Source: Akkermansia muciniphila (GTDB taxonomy: Bacteria > Verrucomicrobiota > Verrucomicrobiia > Limisphaerales > SXTU01). From it: 8,612 nucleotides of DNA. This document shows positions 1-8,090 of the stretch, piece by piece. The stretch spans positions 1 through 8,612 of the forward strand of contig CAMBZO010000089.1 in NCBI GenBank assembly GCA_945872195.1. Reading direction: 5' to 3'. The notes beneath the pieces were generated by a model. That model saw nothing but the letters and a program-made list of their open reading frames with translations. It was not told the origin of the DNA and searched no databases. The translations under genes were made by a program, and so were the position numbers. Numbering within the stretch: position 1 is the stretch's first letter; every line of letters starts with the position of its first letter.

Positions 1-735
1 CAGGCCACGCCCGACAACCCCGCCGGCATCTGCGGTCCCATCGGCCCCACCGAGCAGTTGCCCCTCGTGGCGCGCATCGTCAACGAGCTGGGCCTCAAGC
101 TCCACGATGCCCACTTCTGGGGCATGGACGAATGGGTCATTGACGGGAAGGAAGCCGCCGTCACGCACCCGCTCTCCTTCGAGAAGTGCGACCGGGAAAT
201 GTGTTTCAACCGCATTGAGCGCAAGCTCGCGATGCCCGATGCCAATATGCACTTCCCCCAAGCCGACACCCGCGCCTACCGCGCCACATGGAACGCCGGC
301 GTCCGCTGCTGCGTCATGCAAGGCGGTCAGGGCGACATCAAACACTGGGCTTTCAACGACCCGCTCCCCCGCACGGGCAAATACAAAGACGCTCCCCCCA
401 GCGCAGCCGATTACCGCAAGCTCGCCACGCGCGTCGTGAACCTGCACCCCGTGACCATCGCGCAGAACGCGCGCACCAGCGGCGGCGGCAACGTCAGCTT
501 GGTCCCCAAACAAGCCATCACCGTCGGCCCGGTCGAGACTTGGCTGGCGGAGAAAGTCTCCATCTGGCACGCGGGCTGTCACGACAACCCCTTTGGGCAG
601 CGCCTGACCGCCTACATGATCGCCCACCGCATCGTGGACAGCGCCGTCCCCATGTCCCTCCTCGCCGACCACCCGAACGTGCAGTTCAACTACTACCGCA
701 AAGGCATCGGCTCGTGCGCCGTGGAGATGCACTGA
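1..735 (+). CDS. NagB-like glucosamine-6-phosphate deaminase/isomerase family protein (5' end outside window)
   Basis: The frame is open from base 1 to a TGA at 733-735, so 244 C-terminal residues are visible. NagB enzymes convert glucosamine-6-phosphate to fructose-6-phosphate and ammonia in the cytoplasm. Landmarks in order (first visible residue = 1) are FWGMDEW at 39-45, matching the NagB 'NMDEY' segment; a following HPLSF; GGQGDIKHWAFNDP at 108-121, matching 'GNDGHIAFNEP'; and VPKQAITVG near 168, matching 'VPKYALTVG'. The C-terminal part also follows NagB, with a helix before 'VDSAVPMSLLADHP'. Two active-site positions differ from classical NagB. The Asp-x-His pair is Asp-x-x-His (D112, H115), and the Glu of FNEP is Asp (D120). 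Membership of the sugar-phosphate isomerase/deaminase superfamily is confident; the exact substrate and deaminase activity are not. The in-frame TTG at 58 is not a credible start, because the conserved-looking frame continues upstream. Confidence 0.82.
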   Translation, partial: QATPDNPAGICGPIGPTEQLPLVARIVNELGLKLHDAHFWGMDEWVIDGKEAAVTHPLSFEKCDREMCFNRIERKLAMPDANMHFPQADTRAYRATWNAGVRCCVMQGGQGDIKHWAFNDPLPRTGKYKDAPPSAADYRKLATRVVNLHPVTIAQNARTSGGGNVSLVPKQAITVGPVETWLAEKVSIWHAGCHDNPFGQRLTAYMIAHRIVDSAVPMSLLADHPNVQFNYYRKGIGSCAVEMH

Positions 736-746
736 GATCTGTTTTT

Positions 747-834
747 GCCACGGATGAAACACGGATGTAACACGGAGGGGAACCGCGTTACTTCCAGCTC
801 CCTATCCGTGTTCTGTCCGTGTTTCATCCGTGGC
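747..834. repeat. Large inverted repeat built from two copies of a dispersed 'gccacggatgaaacacgg' element
   Basis: The left arm (747-775) reads gccacggatgaaacacgga then tgtaacacgg. The right arm (806-833) is its reverse complement with only a few mismatches (gccacggatgaaacacgga then cagaacacgg). About 30 bases separate them, and agggg/ctccct may extend the stem with a two-base bulge. The element fills the gap between the convergent NagB-like and permease genes. RNA from either strand could fold into a long hairpin, so it could act as a bidirectional terminator or RNA-end stabiliser, but there is no clean T-run directly after either arm. A third copy lies at 6446-6474. Apart from this element, 736-902 holds nothing I can assign. 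Confidence 0.85.
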
Positions 835-902
835 TAAAACGCCCCGCCCCTGACTCCTCACAGGCACATGTGCGATACGGGATCGCGCCAATCGCGGCGG
901 CC

Positions 903-1781
903 TCAAACAAGGACCAGCGCAATCGCCGCCATCATCAACAACGCGCCAGCCAGTCGCCAGCGCAGCACCGCCGCGCCGAGGTGCTGCTCGCGGTTGCTGA
1001 ACCAATGCCCGATGGCCCACACCGCCACCACGCTCCAAAGGCCGCGCGAGCTGTAGATCACGTTCGCAGTCGTCGCCTCACCGAAGCCCGCGATGGCGCT
1101 GACGAACACGAGCGATTGCAGCCCGATGAACACGCACGCGCCCAGCAGCCACGGCCACGCCGCCCGCGGCACTTCGCGCAAGGGCCCGTGGAAGAAGGGC
1201 ACAAACGCGAAGCTGAAGAGCGCGACGCATCCCAGCATCACCGGCAGGAACCGCCCCAGCCCCCACACCGGCGACCACTTCTGCACGAGCACATCGAAGA
1301 TCGCGAACATCGTGGCCGAGCAGGCGGAGTAGAGGATGGTCTGGCCGACGTGATGGCGCGGTGTGCCGGCGGTGCGGTTCAGCAACGCGATGGCGAGCGA
1401 GCTCAAGCCCGCCGCGACCCACAGCTTCACGGACACGTCGGACTCAATCAGCAGGGTGGTGAAGACGGCGACCATGATTATTTTCAAGCCCATGACCGGG
1501 GTCGCCACGGAGACATCGCCGTGCTGGAGGGCGATGAAGTTGAACAACTGTCCGAGCAGGTAGAACACGGCGACCAGCGCTGGCTGCCAGAGCAGGTCAG
1601 CGTGGAACGTGCCGCCGAAAGGCAGAAGGAGCGCGAAGAGCGCGGCGGAGATGAGGTTCGAGAGGAAGGCCGTGCGCCAGACGCCGACGCCCAGCTCCGA
1701 CGAGCGCTTCGCCAGCAGCGCGCCGCCGACGTAGATCAGCGCTGCCACGAGCGGCAGCACCAAGGGCAGGACGGACTTCAT
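903..1781 (-). CDS. EamA/DMT-superfamily permease, about 10 transmembrane segments
   Basis: This 292-residue integral inner-membrane protein has the length and pattern of the drug/metabolite transporter family. About ten hydrophobic segments can be placed by eye near residues 5-24, 36-54, 66-87, 91-112, 118-135, 148-166, 176-196, 208-229, 237-257 and 274-292. The first half carries 'ALQHGDVSVATPVMGLK' (84-100), typical of the end of EamA repeat 1. The second half echoes it with 'GEATTANVIYSSRGLWSVV', consistent with the family's internal duplication. DMT proteins export or import small metabolites; the substrate cannot be read here. The ATG at 1779-1781 starts directly at the first membrane helix. 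A GGAGG abuts it with no spacer, so the effective ribosome site may be the AAGG a little further upstream. It lies 74 bp downstream of the amidohydrolase on the same strand, so co-transcription is possible. Stop is TGA at 903-905. Confidence 0.85.
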   Translation of the reverse strand: MKSVLPLVLPLVAALIYVGGALLAKRSSELGVGVWRTAFLSNLISAALFALLLPFGGTFHADLLWQPALVAVFYLLGQLFNFIALQHGDVSVATPVMGLKIIMVAVFTTLLIESDVSVKLWVAAGLSSLAIALLNRTAGTPRHHVGQTILYSACSATMFAIFDVLVQKWSPVWGLGRFLPVMLGCVALFSFAFVPFFHGPLREVPRAAWPWLLGACVFIGLQSLVFVSAIAGFGEATTANVIYSSRGLWSVVAVWAIGHWFSNREQHLGAAVLRWRLAGALLMMAAIALVLV

Positions 1782-1855
1782 CCTCCAACCGCCTTAAAGT
1801 TGACTCTCATCTCCGAAAACTCTGCCGACGGAGCGCCCGCCCCGGCAACTCCATA

Positions 1856-3238
1856 TCACTTCGCTGCGGGCGCGGGGCGGCTCTTGTATTTGTCGTAAAG
1901 CCGGGTGTGTCGGCTGTCGAGCGAGACTTCACGGCCGGCAATCCACATCCGCTTCACGTTCGCGCGGAGATCGAGAATGTGCCCGTCGCTGGCGAAGAAG
2001 GTGGCGTCCTTCGCGGCTTCGATCGAGCCGAGCTGGGCATCAATGCCGAGCACTTGCGCAGGGTAGAGGGTCAAGCCCTTGAGCGCCTCCGCCTCCGGCA
2101 ATCCGAAGGCCACGGCCTGCGCGGCCGAGTATGGCGTGTTGCGTGCAAAGGTCGCGTTGCTCGCGCCGGAGCCTTCGCTGAAGAGCACTTTCACACCGGC
2201 CTTGTGCAAGGTCGCCGCGCCCTTGAACTGCGCGTCGTAAGCGTCGGTGTCCCGCGCGGGCTGATCGAAGGTGGACTCGAAGATGACGGGGACTTTCTTG
2301 GCAGCGAGCTCCTCGGCGACGCGCCAAGCGTCGCGCCCACCGGCGATGGCGATTTTGTATTTGCGCGACTCAGCCCACGCGAGCGCGGCCTTGATCTGGC
2401 GCACGTCCTCGGCGTGAACAATGAGCGGCAGCTCGCCGCGGACAACCGGGAGCATCGCTTCCCACGCGGGCACCTTCGCCGCCGCCTTGCCGTCCTTGGG
2501 TGCGATGCCTCGCGCGTTCGCGTAGGCGTGCGCCTCGGCGAAAAAGCCGTCGAGGTCCTGCACGCGCTTGGCGCGTTCCTTCGACTGGTCGTCAGGCGAC
2601 TTGGCCTTGGAGCCGCCCGCGAATTCCTTGGGCGTCACGTTCAAACTCATCGCGGGCCAGAAGACGTGCAGCGCGACGGGAGCCTTGACGGTCATCTCCT
2701 CCGTCGTCCAACCGGCGAGCGAGATAACGCCCGACTGCCCGCTGACCATTCCGCCCAGCGGCAGCACGAGCGCGTGAGTGATGCCGTTGGCGCGTGTGAC
2801 GGGGATGAGTTCTGAATCGGGGTTCACGGCCAGCCACGCGCGCACGTCCGGGGTGAAGGAACCGGTCTCCGTCGTGTCCTGTGTGGCGCGGACGGCGGTA
2901 ATCTCAGTCAGGCCGAGCGAGCTGGTGGGCAGGATGAGGCCGGGGAAAAGGTGCAGTCCCTTCAAATCCACCGTGCGGTCTGGCTGGGTGGCGGGCGCGG
3001 CCTTGGAAACGGAAAGTATCTTCACACCCCGCGTCAGCACGAAGCCGGGCGCGAGCGTCTCCCCGGAGACGGTGTGAACCGTCGCGCCGGAGTAGAGCAC
3101 GGTTTCGTCGGCCTTCCACGGGGCCAGCAACGCCTTGCTCTGGGGGAGAAGCTGCTGCGCTACGACTTGGGCAACGGTGGTCTTGAGCAGCGCGAACACT
3201 GCGGCAAGGCAGATTAAAACGGACTTTGAAGCGGACAT
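1856..3238 (-). CDS. Exported amidohydrolase-family protein with degenerate metal-binding motifs
   Basis: This is a 460-residue protein with an N-terminal signal peptide (hydrophobic stretch about 6-23, likely cleavage near AQVVAQ), so it probably acts in the periplasm. The amidohydrolase scaffold is visible: an N-terminal beta-sandwich strand 'LYSGATVHTVSGETLAPGFVLTRG' in two parts (48-71), 'GLHLFPGLILP' (94-104), 'PLIVHAED' (271-278), 'AVAFGLPEAEALKGLTLYPAQVLGID' in the C-terminal half, and the closing 'LGSIEAAKDATFFASDG' and 'VKRMWIAGREV'. The usual HxH after 'PGLID' is absent (LILPTSSLG), and the expected Asp near the barrel end is replaced by 'FSEGSG' (353-358). I recall relatives with 'GTTLGLxEI' in the same place, so this may be a subfamily trait and not decay. 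ATG at 3236-3238 was chosen over an upstream in-frame start at 3382: it sits at the signal peptide with a GGCGGGG purine tract just before it, and the longer form would overlap the rpoD leader. Hydrolase fold is confident; substrate is unknown. Confidence 0.83.
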   Translation of the reverse strand: MSASKSVLICLAAVFALLKTTVAQVVAQQLLPQSKALLAPWKADETVLYSGATVHTVSGETLAPGFVLTRGVKILSVSKAAPATQPDRTVDLKGLHLFPGLILPTSSLGLTEITAVRATQDTTETGSFTPDVRAWLAVNPDSELIPVTRANGITHALVLPLGGMVSGQSGVISLAGWTTEEMTVKAPVALHVFWPAMSLNVTPKEFAGGSKAKSPDDQSKERAKRVQDLDGFFAEAHAYANARGIAPKDGKAAAKVPAWEAMLPVVRGELPLIVHAEDVRQIKAALAWAESRKYKIAIAGGRDAWRVAEELAAKKVPVIFESTFDQPARDTDAYDAQFKGAATLHKAGVKVLFSEGSGASNATFARNTPYSAAQAVAFGLPEAEALKGLTLYPAQVLGIDAQLGSIEAAKDATFFASDGHILDLRANVKRMWIAGREVSLDSRHTRLYDKYKSRPAPAAK

Positions 3239-3292
3239 CCCCGCCTTTATGGCGGCAACAACGACCAAGTTCAAGGGGCGCGTCCAAAGCCT

Positions 3293-3316
3293 ATATCTGA
3301 GTCCATATCTGAGCCC
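3293..3316. repeat. Tandem 12-bp duplication in the divergent amidohydrolase/rpoD promoter region
   Basis: Two adjacent copies, atatctgagtcc (3293-3304) and atatctgagccc (3305-3316), differ at one base. They lie immediately upstream of the candidate rpoD -35 hexamer and about 55 bp upstream of the amidohydrolase start. Tandem direct repeats placed this way can be operator sites, but two copies of a 12-mer can also arise by slippage. No known operator consensus is recognised. Confidence 0.6.
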
Positions 3317-3345
3317 TTGACTCCAACAGTGGATGTAACCATATT
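3317..3345 (+). promoter_or_regulatory. Candidate sigma-70-type promoter for rpoD
   Basis: TTGACT (3317-3322, five of six to TTGACA) is followed after a 17-base spacer by CATATT (3340-3345, four of six to TATAAT). Transcription would begin near 3352, giving a leader of about 43 nt before the ATG at 3395. The call is by eye only. It agrees with rejecting the in-frame TTG at 3317 as a start codon, since that TTG would be part of the -35 box. Confidence 0.4.
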
Positions 3346-3347
3346 TG

Positions 3348-3375
3348 CCGGCTCTTTTCCGGCGAGAAAAGCCGG
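3348..3375 (+). promoter_or_regulatory. Hairpin in the rpoD 5' leader
   Basis: ccgg (3348-3351), a two-base bulge and cttttc (3354-3359) pair with gaaaag (3366-3371) and ccgg (3372-3375) around a six-base loop. The hairpin would sit at the very 5' end of the transcript from the candidate promoter and just upstream of the weak GGAG (3374-3377), which it partly includes. It could affect translation or mRNA stability; no known regulatory RNA family is recognised. Confidence 0.4.
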
Positions 3376-3394
3376 AGCGCATCTGACCGACCCT

Positions 3395-5386
<1,992 letters not shown>

Positions 5387-5410
5387 ACTCGGGTCTCAAT
5401 AACTTCACGC

Positions 5411-5440
5411 AGCGCCGGCCTTGGGCCGGCGCTTTTTTTT
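5411..5440 (+). terminator. Rho-independent terminator of rpoD
   Basis: A perfect 10-bp stem, agcgccggcc (5411-5420) and ggccggcgct (5424-5433), encloses a ttg loop and is followed by a T tract to 5440. It begins 25 bases after the rpoD stop. No T tract follows the stem on the opposite strand, so it reads as a terminator for rpoD and not for the converging apbE, which ends at 5444. Confidence 0.93.
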
Positions 5441-5443
5441 CCT

Positions 5444-6430
5444 TCAGCGATGCGGCAGCTCGAAGCCCCGCGATTCGACTCGGAGTGCCTTCCCTTCAGT
5501 TCCACTGCCCGCCACGAGCGCACGCAGCCCCTCACGCAACCGCAGCACTTGCTCAAACTCATCTGCTCCCAGCGTGAGCAGCATGGTGGAGAGAGCGTCA
5601 CTCTCCGTGGCAGAGGGCAGCACGATGGCGGCGAGTAGCGCTCCTTCCGTCGGCTGACCGGTGCGCGGGTCAATGACGTGGCCGTAGCTCTTGTCTGCAG
5701 CGGTAAAGGACTTACCCCAGACGGCGGAGACGGAGAGGGCTTGGTCGCGCAGGGAGACCGTGGCCAGCGGGGCGGAGGAATTGCGAATTGGGAATTGTGA
5801 ATTGCGAATGATTCCGGCGTCGCGCGCGGCGGGGTGTTCGATGCCGATCTTCCAACCGTCCGCGTCCGGCGGTGCGCCAATCGCCAGCACCGTGCTCGTG
5901 CCGCCGTGCAGCAGCGCGCTGGTCACGCCCGCCTCGCGCAGCAGCTCACCCGCGCGCTCGACGGCGTAACCCTTGCCGATGGAGCCGAGGTCGAGCTGCA
6001 CACCGGGGCGCGCGAAGCGGACGGTGCTGTCCGCAGCGTTCAACTCCACCAGGTTCATCCCCACGCAGGCCCAGGCTTCGGCGAGCGCTGCTGGCTCGGG
6101 CACCCGCCCTTCGCGCGTGTAGAAGCCCCAGCAGCGCATGAGCGGAGCGACGGTGATGTCGAAGGTGCCGCCGGTTTCCTCCGTGAGCCGGCGAGCGTGT
6201 TGCAACAGGCGGAATAGCCACGGCGTGACGCGCACGGGTTGGTGCGCAGCCTCCTGGTTCAGCCGGTAAATCTGGCTGGTCGCGCGGAAGTAACTGAGCT
6301 CGTCCTCCAGTCGGGTGATTTCATCCAGCGCCTCCTCGCCTGCCGAGCGCAAGGCCGCCTCGTCCCCGCCGTGCAGGACGAGTTCAAACCGCGTGGCCAT
6401 CGCGTGCCGGGCGAGCGTGACGGTGGTCAT
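5444..6430 (-). CDS. apbE: FAD:protein FMN transferase (ApbE family) carrying a repeat-derived insertion
   Basis: ApbE enzymes use FAD and Mg2+ to attach FMN covalently to a Ser/Thr of target flavoproteins such as Nqr/Rnf subunits. The 328 residues match the family. 'HAMATRFELVLHG' lies at 9-21, 'ETGGTFDITVAPLMRCWGF' in the first half, and 'LDLGSIGKGYAVERA' at 147-160. 'LLHGGTSTVLAIG' is at 173-185, 'ALSVS' near 231, 'YGHVIDPRTGQP' at 249-260, and 'SATESDALSTMLLTLG' (273-288) carries the conserved metal-binding Asp. Between 'IGIEHP' and 'LATVSLRDQ', which are normally close together, residues 207-220 (IIRNSQFPIRNSSA) are encoded by a 7-bp tandem repeat, so this surface loop looks like an in-frame repeat insertion. 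No signal peptide or lipobox is visible, unlike many exported ApbE lipoproteins. Start ATG 6428-6430 fits the domain start, though no clear Shine-Dalgarno precedes it. No flavoprotein target is encoded nearby. Confidence 0.92.
   Translation of the reverse strand: MTTVTLARHAMATRFELVLHGGDEAALRSAGEEALDEITRLEDELSYFRATSQIYRLNQEAAHQPVRVTPWLFRLLQHARRLTEETGGTFDITVAPLMRCWGFYTREGRVPEPAALAEAWACVGMNLVELNAADSTVRFARPGVQLDLGSIGKGYAVERAGELLREAGVTSALLHGGTSTVLAIGAPPDADGWKIGIEHPAARDAGIIRNSQFPIRNSSAPLATVSLRDQALSVSAVWGKSFTAADKSYGHVIDPRTGQPTEGALLAAIVLPSATESDALSTMLLTLGADEFEQVLRLREGLRALVAGSGTEGKALRVESRGFELPHR
5777..5815. repeat. 7-bp tandem repeat (gaattgN) inserted inside apbE
   Basis: Four consecutive heptamers, gaattgc (5778-5784), gaattgg (5785-5791), gaattgt (5792-5798) and gaattgc (5799-5805), precede a partial fifth (gaatgat). 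The block is bounded by ggaat and attcc, giving short inverted ends. Its AT-rich composition contrasts sharply with the GC-rich gene around it. On the coding strand it yields an 'IRNSQFxIRNS' peptide, which I recall as a frequent spurious-looking translation of dispersed intergenic repeats in bacterial genomes. Confidence 0.85.
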
Positions 6431-6445
6431 GGCACCAGGAATTTA

Positions 6446-6474
6446 GCCACGGATGAAACACGGATGAAACACAG
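6446..6474 (+). repeat. Third copy of the dispersed 'gccacggatgaaacacgg' element
   Basis: The copy begins gccacggatgaaacacgga, continues tgaaacacag, and matches the left arm at 747-775 except for a few bases at the 3' end. It lies 16 bp upstream of the apbE start, in apbE's 5' leader, where the other two copies lie in a convergent gap. Here it is single, with no inverted partner nearby. Internally it is a tandem of 'acggatgaaac'. Confidence 0.85.
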
Positions 6475-6487
6475 ATTCAGGAAGGGA

Positions 6488-6569
6488 TTTATGAGGCGGG
6501 CTGGAAGGCCGGAGGAAGACAGCATACGCAGCGCGTTTTTCTCTCCTGCATTCCTGCCCTCCTTATAAA
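6488..6569. repeat. Imperfect 27-bp inverted repeat between the oxidoreductase and apbE genes
   Basis: The left arm (6488-6514) begins tttatgaggcgggctggaa. The reverse complement of the right arm (6543-6569) begins tttataaggagggcaggaa. By my count 22 of 27 positions match, and the loop is 28 bases. The right arm overlaps the T-tract side of the oxidoreductase terminator. Compensating-looking mismatches suggest an old mobile hairpin element (REP/MITE-like) or a leader structure for apbE. Together with the copy at 6446-6474 it accounts for most of this gap. Confidence 0.65.
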
Positions 6570-6601
6570 AAAACCGGCCCCGCGTCGCCGCGAGGCCGGT
6601 T
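6567..6601 (-). terminator. Rho-independent terminator of the Gfo/Idh/MocA oxidoreductase gene
   Basis: On the minus strand, aaccggcc (6594-6601) pairs with ggccggtt (6572-6579). A further cgcg/cgcg pairing around a tcgc-type loop lies after one mismatch, and seven Ts follow (complement of 6567-6573). It starts about 24 bases past the oxidoreductase stop, separating that gene from apbE, which must then have its own promoter. Confidence 0.9.
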
Positions 6602-6624
6602 CGTGAGAGGGTTATCTTCCTCGC

Positions 6625-8004
6625 TCAGGACAGCGGCACGCTGCCGTAGGTGATCGGCTTGACTTCCTTGCCGGAGCCGTCGGTGACCTTGCGGGTCTTC
6701 GCATCGAAATTGCACATGATGCTCATGCGCTCGGACATCTCGGCGAGCGAGATGACAGTCTGCACCTTGGTGGCCAAGTCAATGCCCGCGTTGGGCTGCT
6801 TGTTGGCGCGGATGCTGTCGAACCAGTTCTTGTGGTGATTGGGCAGGTTCTCGCCGGGGAAGGACGGGCTGGTGTAGGGGTCGATCTCCTCGGCGAAGGC
6901 GCGCTGCGGCTTCAACTCCACCTTGTTGCCCGCCATCGTGAGGTTGGCCTTGTGGCCGCGGATCATCTCCTGCGAACCCTCCTCGTTCACCGTGCTGCTG
7001 GTGATGTGCATGACCATGCCGCTGGGGAACTCGGCGATGAGTTGAACAATCTCCGGAACGTCGCGCTCCGGCGTGTTGGGGGTGTGCTTGTCGGTGTGGA
7101 GGGCCTTGTTGCCGACGCACGCGACACGGGTTGGGAATTCCGGGTTGCCAGTGGCGAGCATGTATGGATGCAGCTTGTGCGGGAACAAGTCGCCGAGCAG
7201 CCCCGAGCAATAGGGGTAATACTTACGCCAGCGGAAGTAGTGGTCCGCGTTGAAATCCACCTTCTTGCCCACGTGGCCCATCCATGTTTTCCAGTCCGTG
7301 TCCCCGGGCGTGCACCAAGTCTGGATGGCGTAGTTCCATTCACCCTTGGGGTTGTTGCGCATGTAAGAGCCCTGCGACATAACGACCGGGCCAATTTTGC
7401 CGGCCTGTATCAGGCGCGCGGCTTCATGCCACTTCATGTCCGAGCAGCCCTGCGAGCCCACCTGGAGAATCTTGCCCGTCTTCTTGACGGCGTCGTAAAT
7501 CTCGAACGCCTCGCTTAGGTAGCGGGTCATCGGCTTCTCGACATAGACGTGCTTGCCGGCGTTGAGCGCGTCCACGGAAATCTTCGTGTGCCAGTGGTCC
7601 ACCGTGCTGCAGACGATGACGTCAATATCCTTTCGCTCAAGGAGCTTCCGGTAGTCGCCGTAAGTGTCCACCTTCGCGCCGGCGTTGCCGTCCAAAATCT
7701 TGGCCTTCGCAAACTCCTGCCGATGCTTCGACACGTCGCAGACGGCGACGGACTGGGTGTTGTTGTCGCCGTGCTTGGGCTTCATCTGGCTGACGTGCGC
7801 CATGCCTTGGCCGCCGACGCCGATGTGGCCGATGTTGATGCGGCTGTTCGCGCCGATGACGTTCGCGGACGGCGCTTGGTTCTGGCCATAGACCGGTGTC
7901 TTGACGATGCCAGTGGCAGCAACCAACGCGGTGGCGGCGGTGGCGGACTTGATGAACTCGCGACGCGACGCGCCGGAGCCGAGGGAGTTGTTTTCAGTGC
8001 TCAT
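6625..8004 (-). CDS. Tat-exported Gfo/Idh/MocA-family NAD(P)-dependent oxidoreductase
   Basis: This 459-residue protein belongs to a sugar-dehydrogenase-like family that oxidises or epimerises sugars, inositols and related polyols with a nicotinamide cofactor. A twin-arginine signal, 'SRREFIKSATAATALVAATG' (13-32), predicts export of the folded, cofactor-loaded enzyme. The Rossmann domain shows 'INIGHIGVGGQGMAH' (56-70), the strand-end 'VCDV' (88-91), 'DVIVCSTVDHWHTKISVDALNAGKHVYVEKP' in the next part, and the diagnostic EKP at 156-158. The C-terminal domain contains 'GEWNY', 'HYFRWRKYYPYCSGLLGDLFPHKLHP' with D272, H276 and H279 as likely active-site region residues, and ends in 'YGSVPLS'. 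The ATG at 8002-8004 is placed directly before the Tat signal; the in-frame extension to 8094 would overlap the upstream gene's stop and adds no plausible sequence. No Shine-Dalgarno is evident. It lies 86 bp downstream of DUF1501 on the same strand and ends at a strong terminator. Substrate is unknown. Confidence 0.93.
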   Translation of the reverse strand: MSTENNSLGSGASRREFIKSATAATALVAATGIVKTPVYGQNQAPSANVIGANSRINIGHIGVGGQGMAHVSQMKPKHGDNNTQSVAVCDVSKHRQEFAKAKILDGNAGAKVDTYGDYRKLLERKDIDVIVCSTVDHWHTKISVDALNAGKHVYVEKPMTRYLSEAFEIYDAVKKTGKILQVGSQGCSDMKWHEAARLIQAGKIGPVVMSQGSYMRNNPKGEWNYAIQTWCTPGDTDWKTWMGHVGKKVDFNADHYFRWRKYYPYCSGLLGDLFPHKLHPYMLATGNPEFPTRVACVGNKALHTDKHTPNTPERDVPEIVQLIAEFPSGMVMHITSSTVNEEGSQEMIRGHKANLTMAGNKVELKPQRAFAEEIDPYTSPSFPGENLPNHHKNWFDSIRANKQPNAGIDLATKVQTVISLAEMSERMSIMCNFDAKTRKVTDGSGKEVKPITYGSVPLS

Positions 8005-8090
8005 AAATGTGTGGTGCTGACGAGGAGCGAAGCTAGCGAGTGGAGCCGAAGGGTCAAGATGCGTTTTGGAAAAACCACCTCTACCGCGAC

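Noticed and set aside
736..902. Possible small gene in the convergent gap
   Set aside because: The open frames here translate the inverted repeat ('ATDETR'-type peptides) and have no ribosome site or independent coding signal.
819..1898. Long plus-strand open frame (359 codons) opposite the permease gene
   Set aside because: Its translation is rich in R, H, Q and E with no fold-like hydrophobic pattern. It exactly shadows the membrane-protein gene on the other strand, a common artefact in GC-rich DNA.
3239..3382. 48-residue N-terminal extension of the amidohydrolase starting at 3382
   Set aside because: The extension is basic, precedes a good signal peptide, and overlaps the rpoD leader and candidate promoter. 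ATG 3238 has a purine-rich tract just upstream.
3317..3394. TTG start at 3317 adding 26 residues to RpoD
   Set aside because: The TTG forms part of the candidate -35 TTGACT, has no ribosome site, and the leader hairpin falls inside the extension.
8021..8070. Near-direct repeat ggagcgaag / ggagccgaag between DUF1501 and the oxidoreductase, possibly another dispersed element
   Set aside because: The two units are short and only one such block exists in the window, so its repeat status cannot be supported from this sequence alone.
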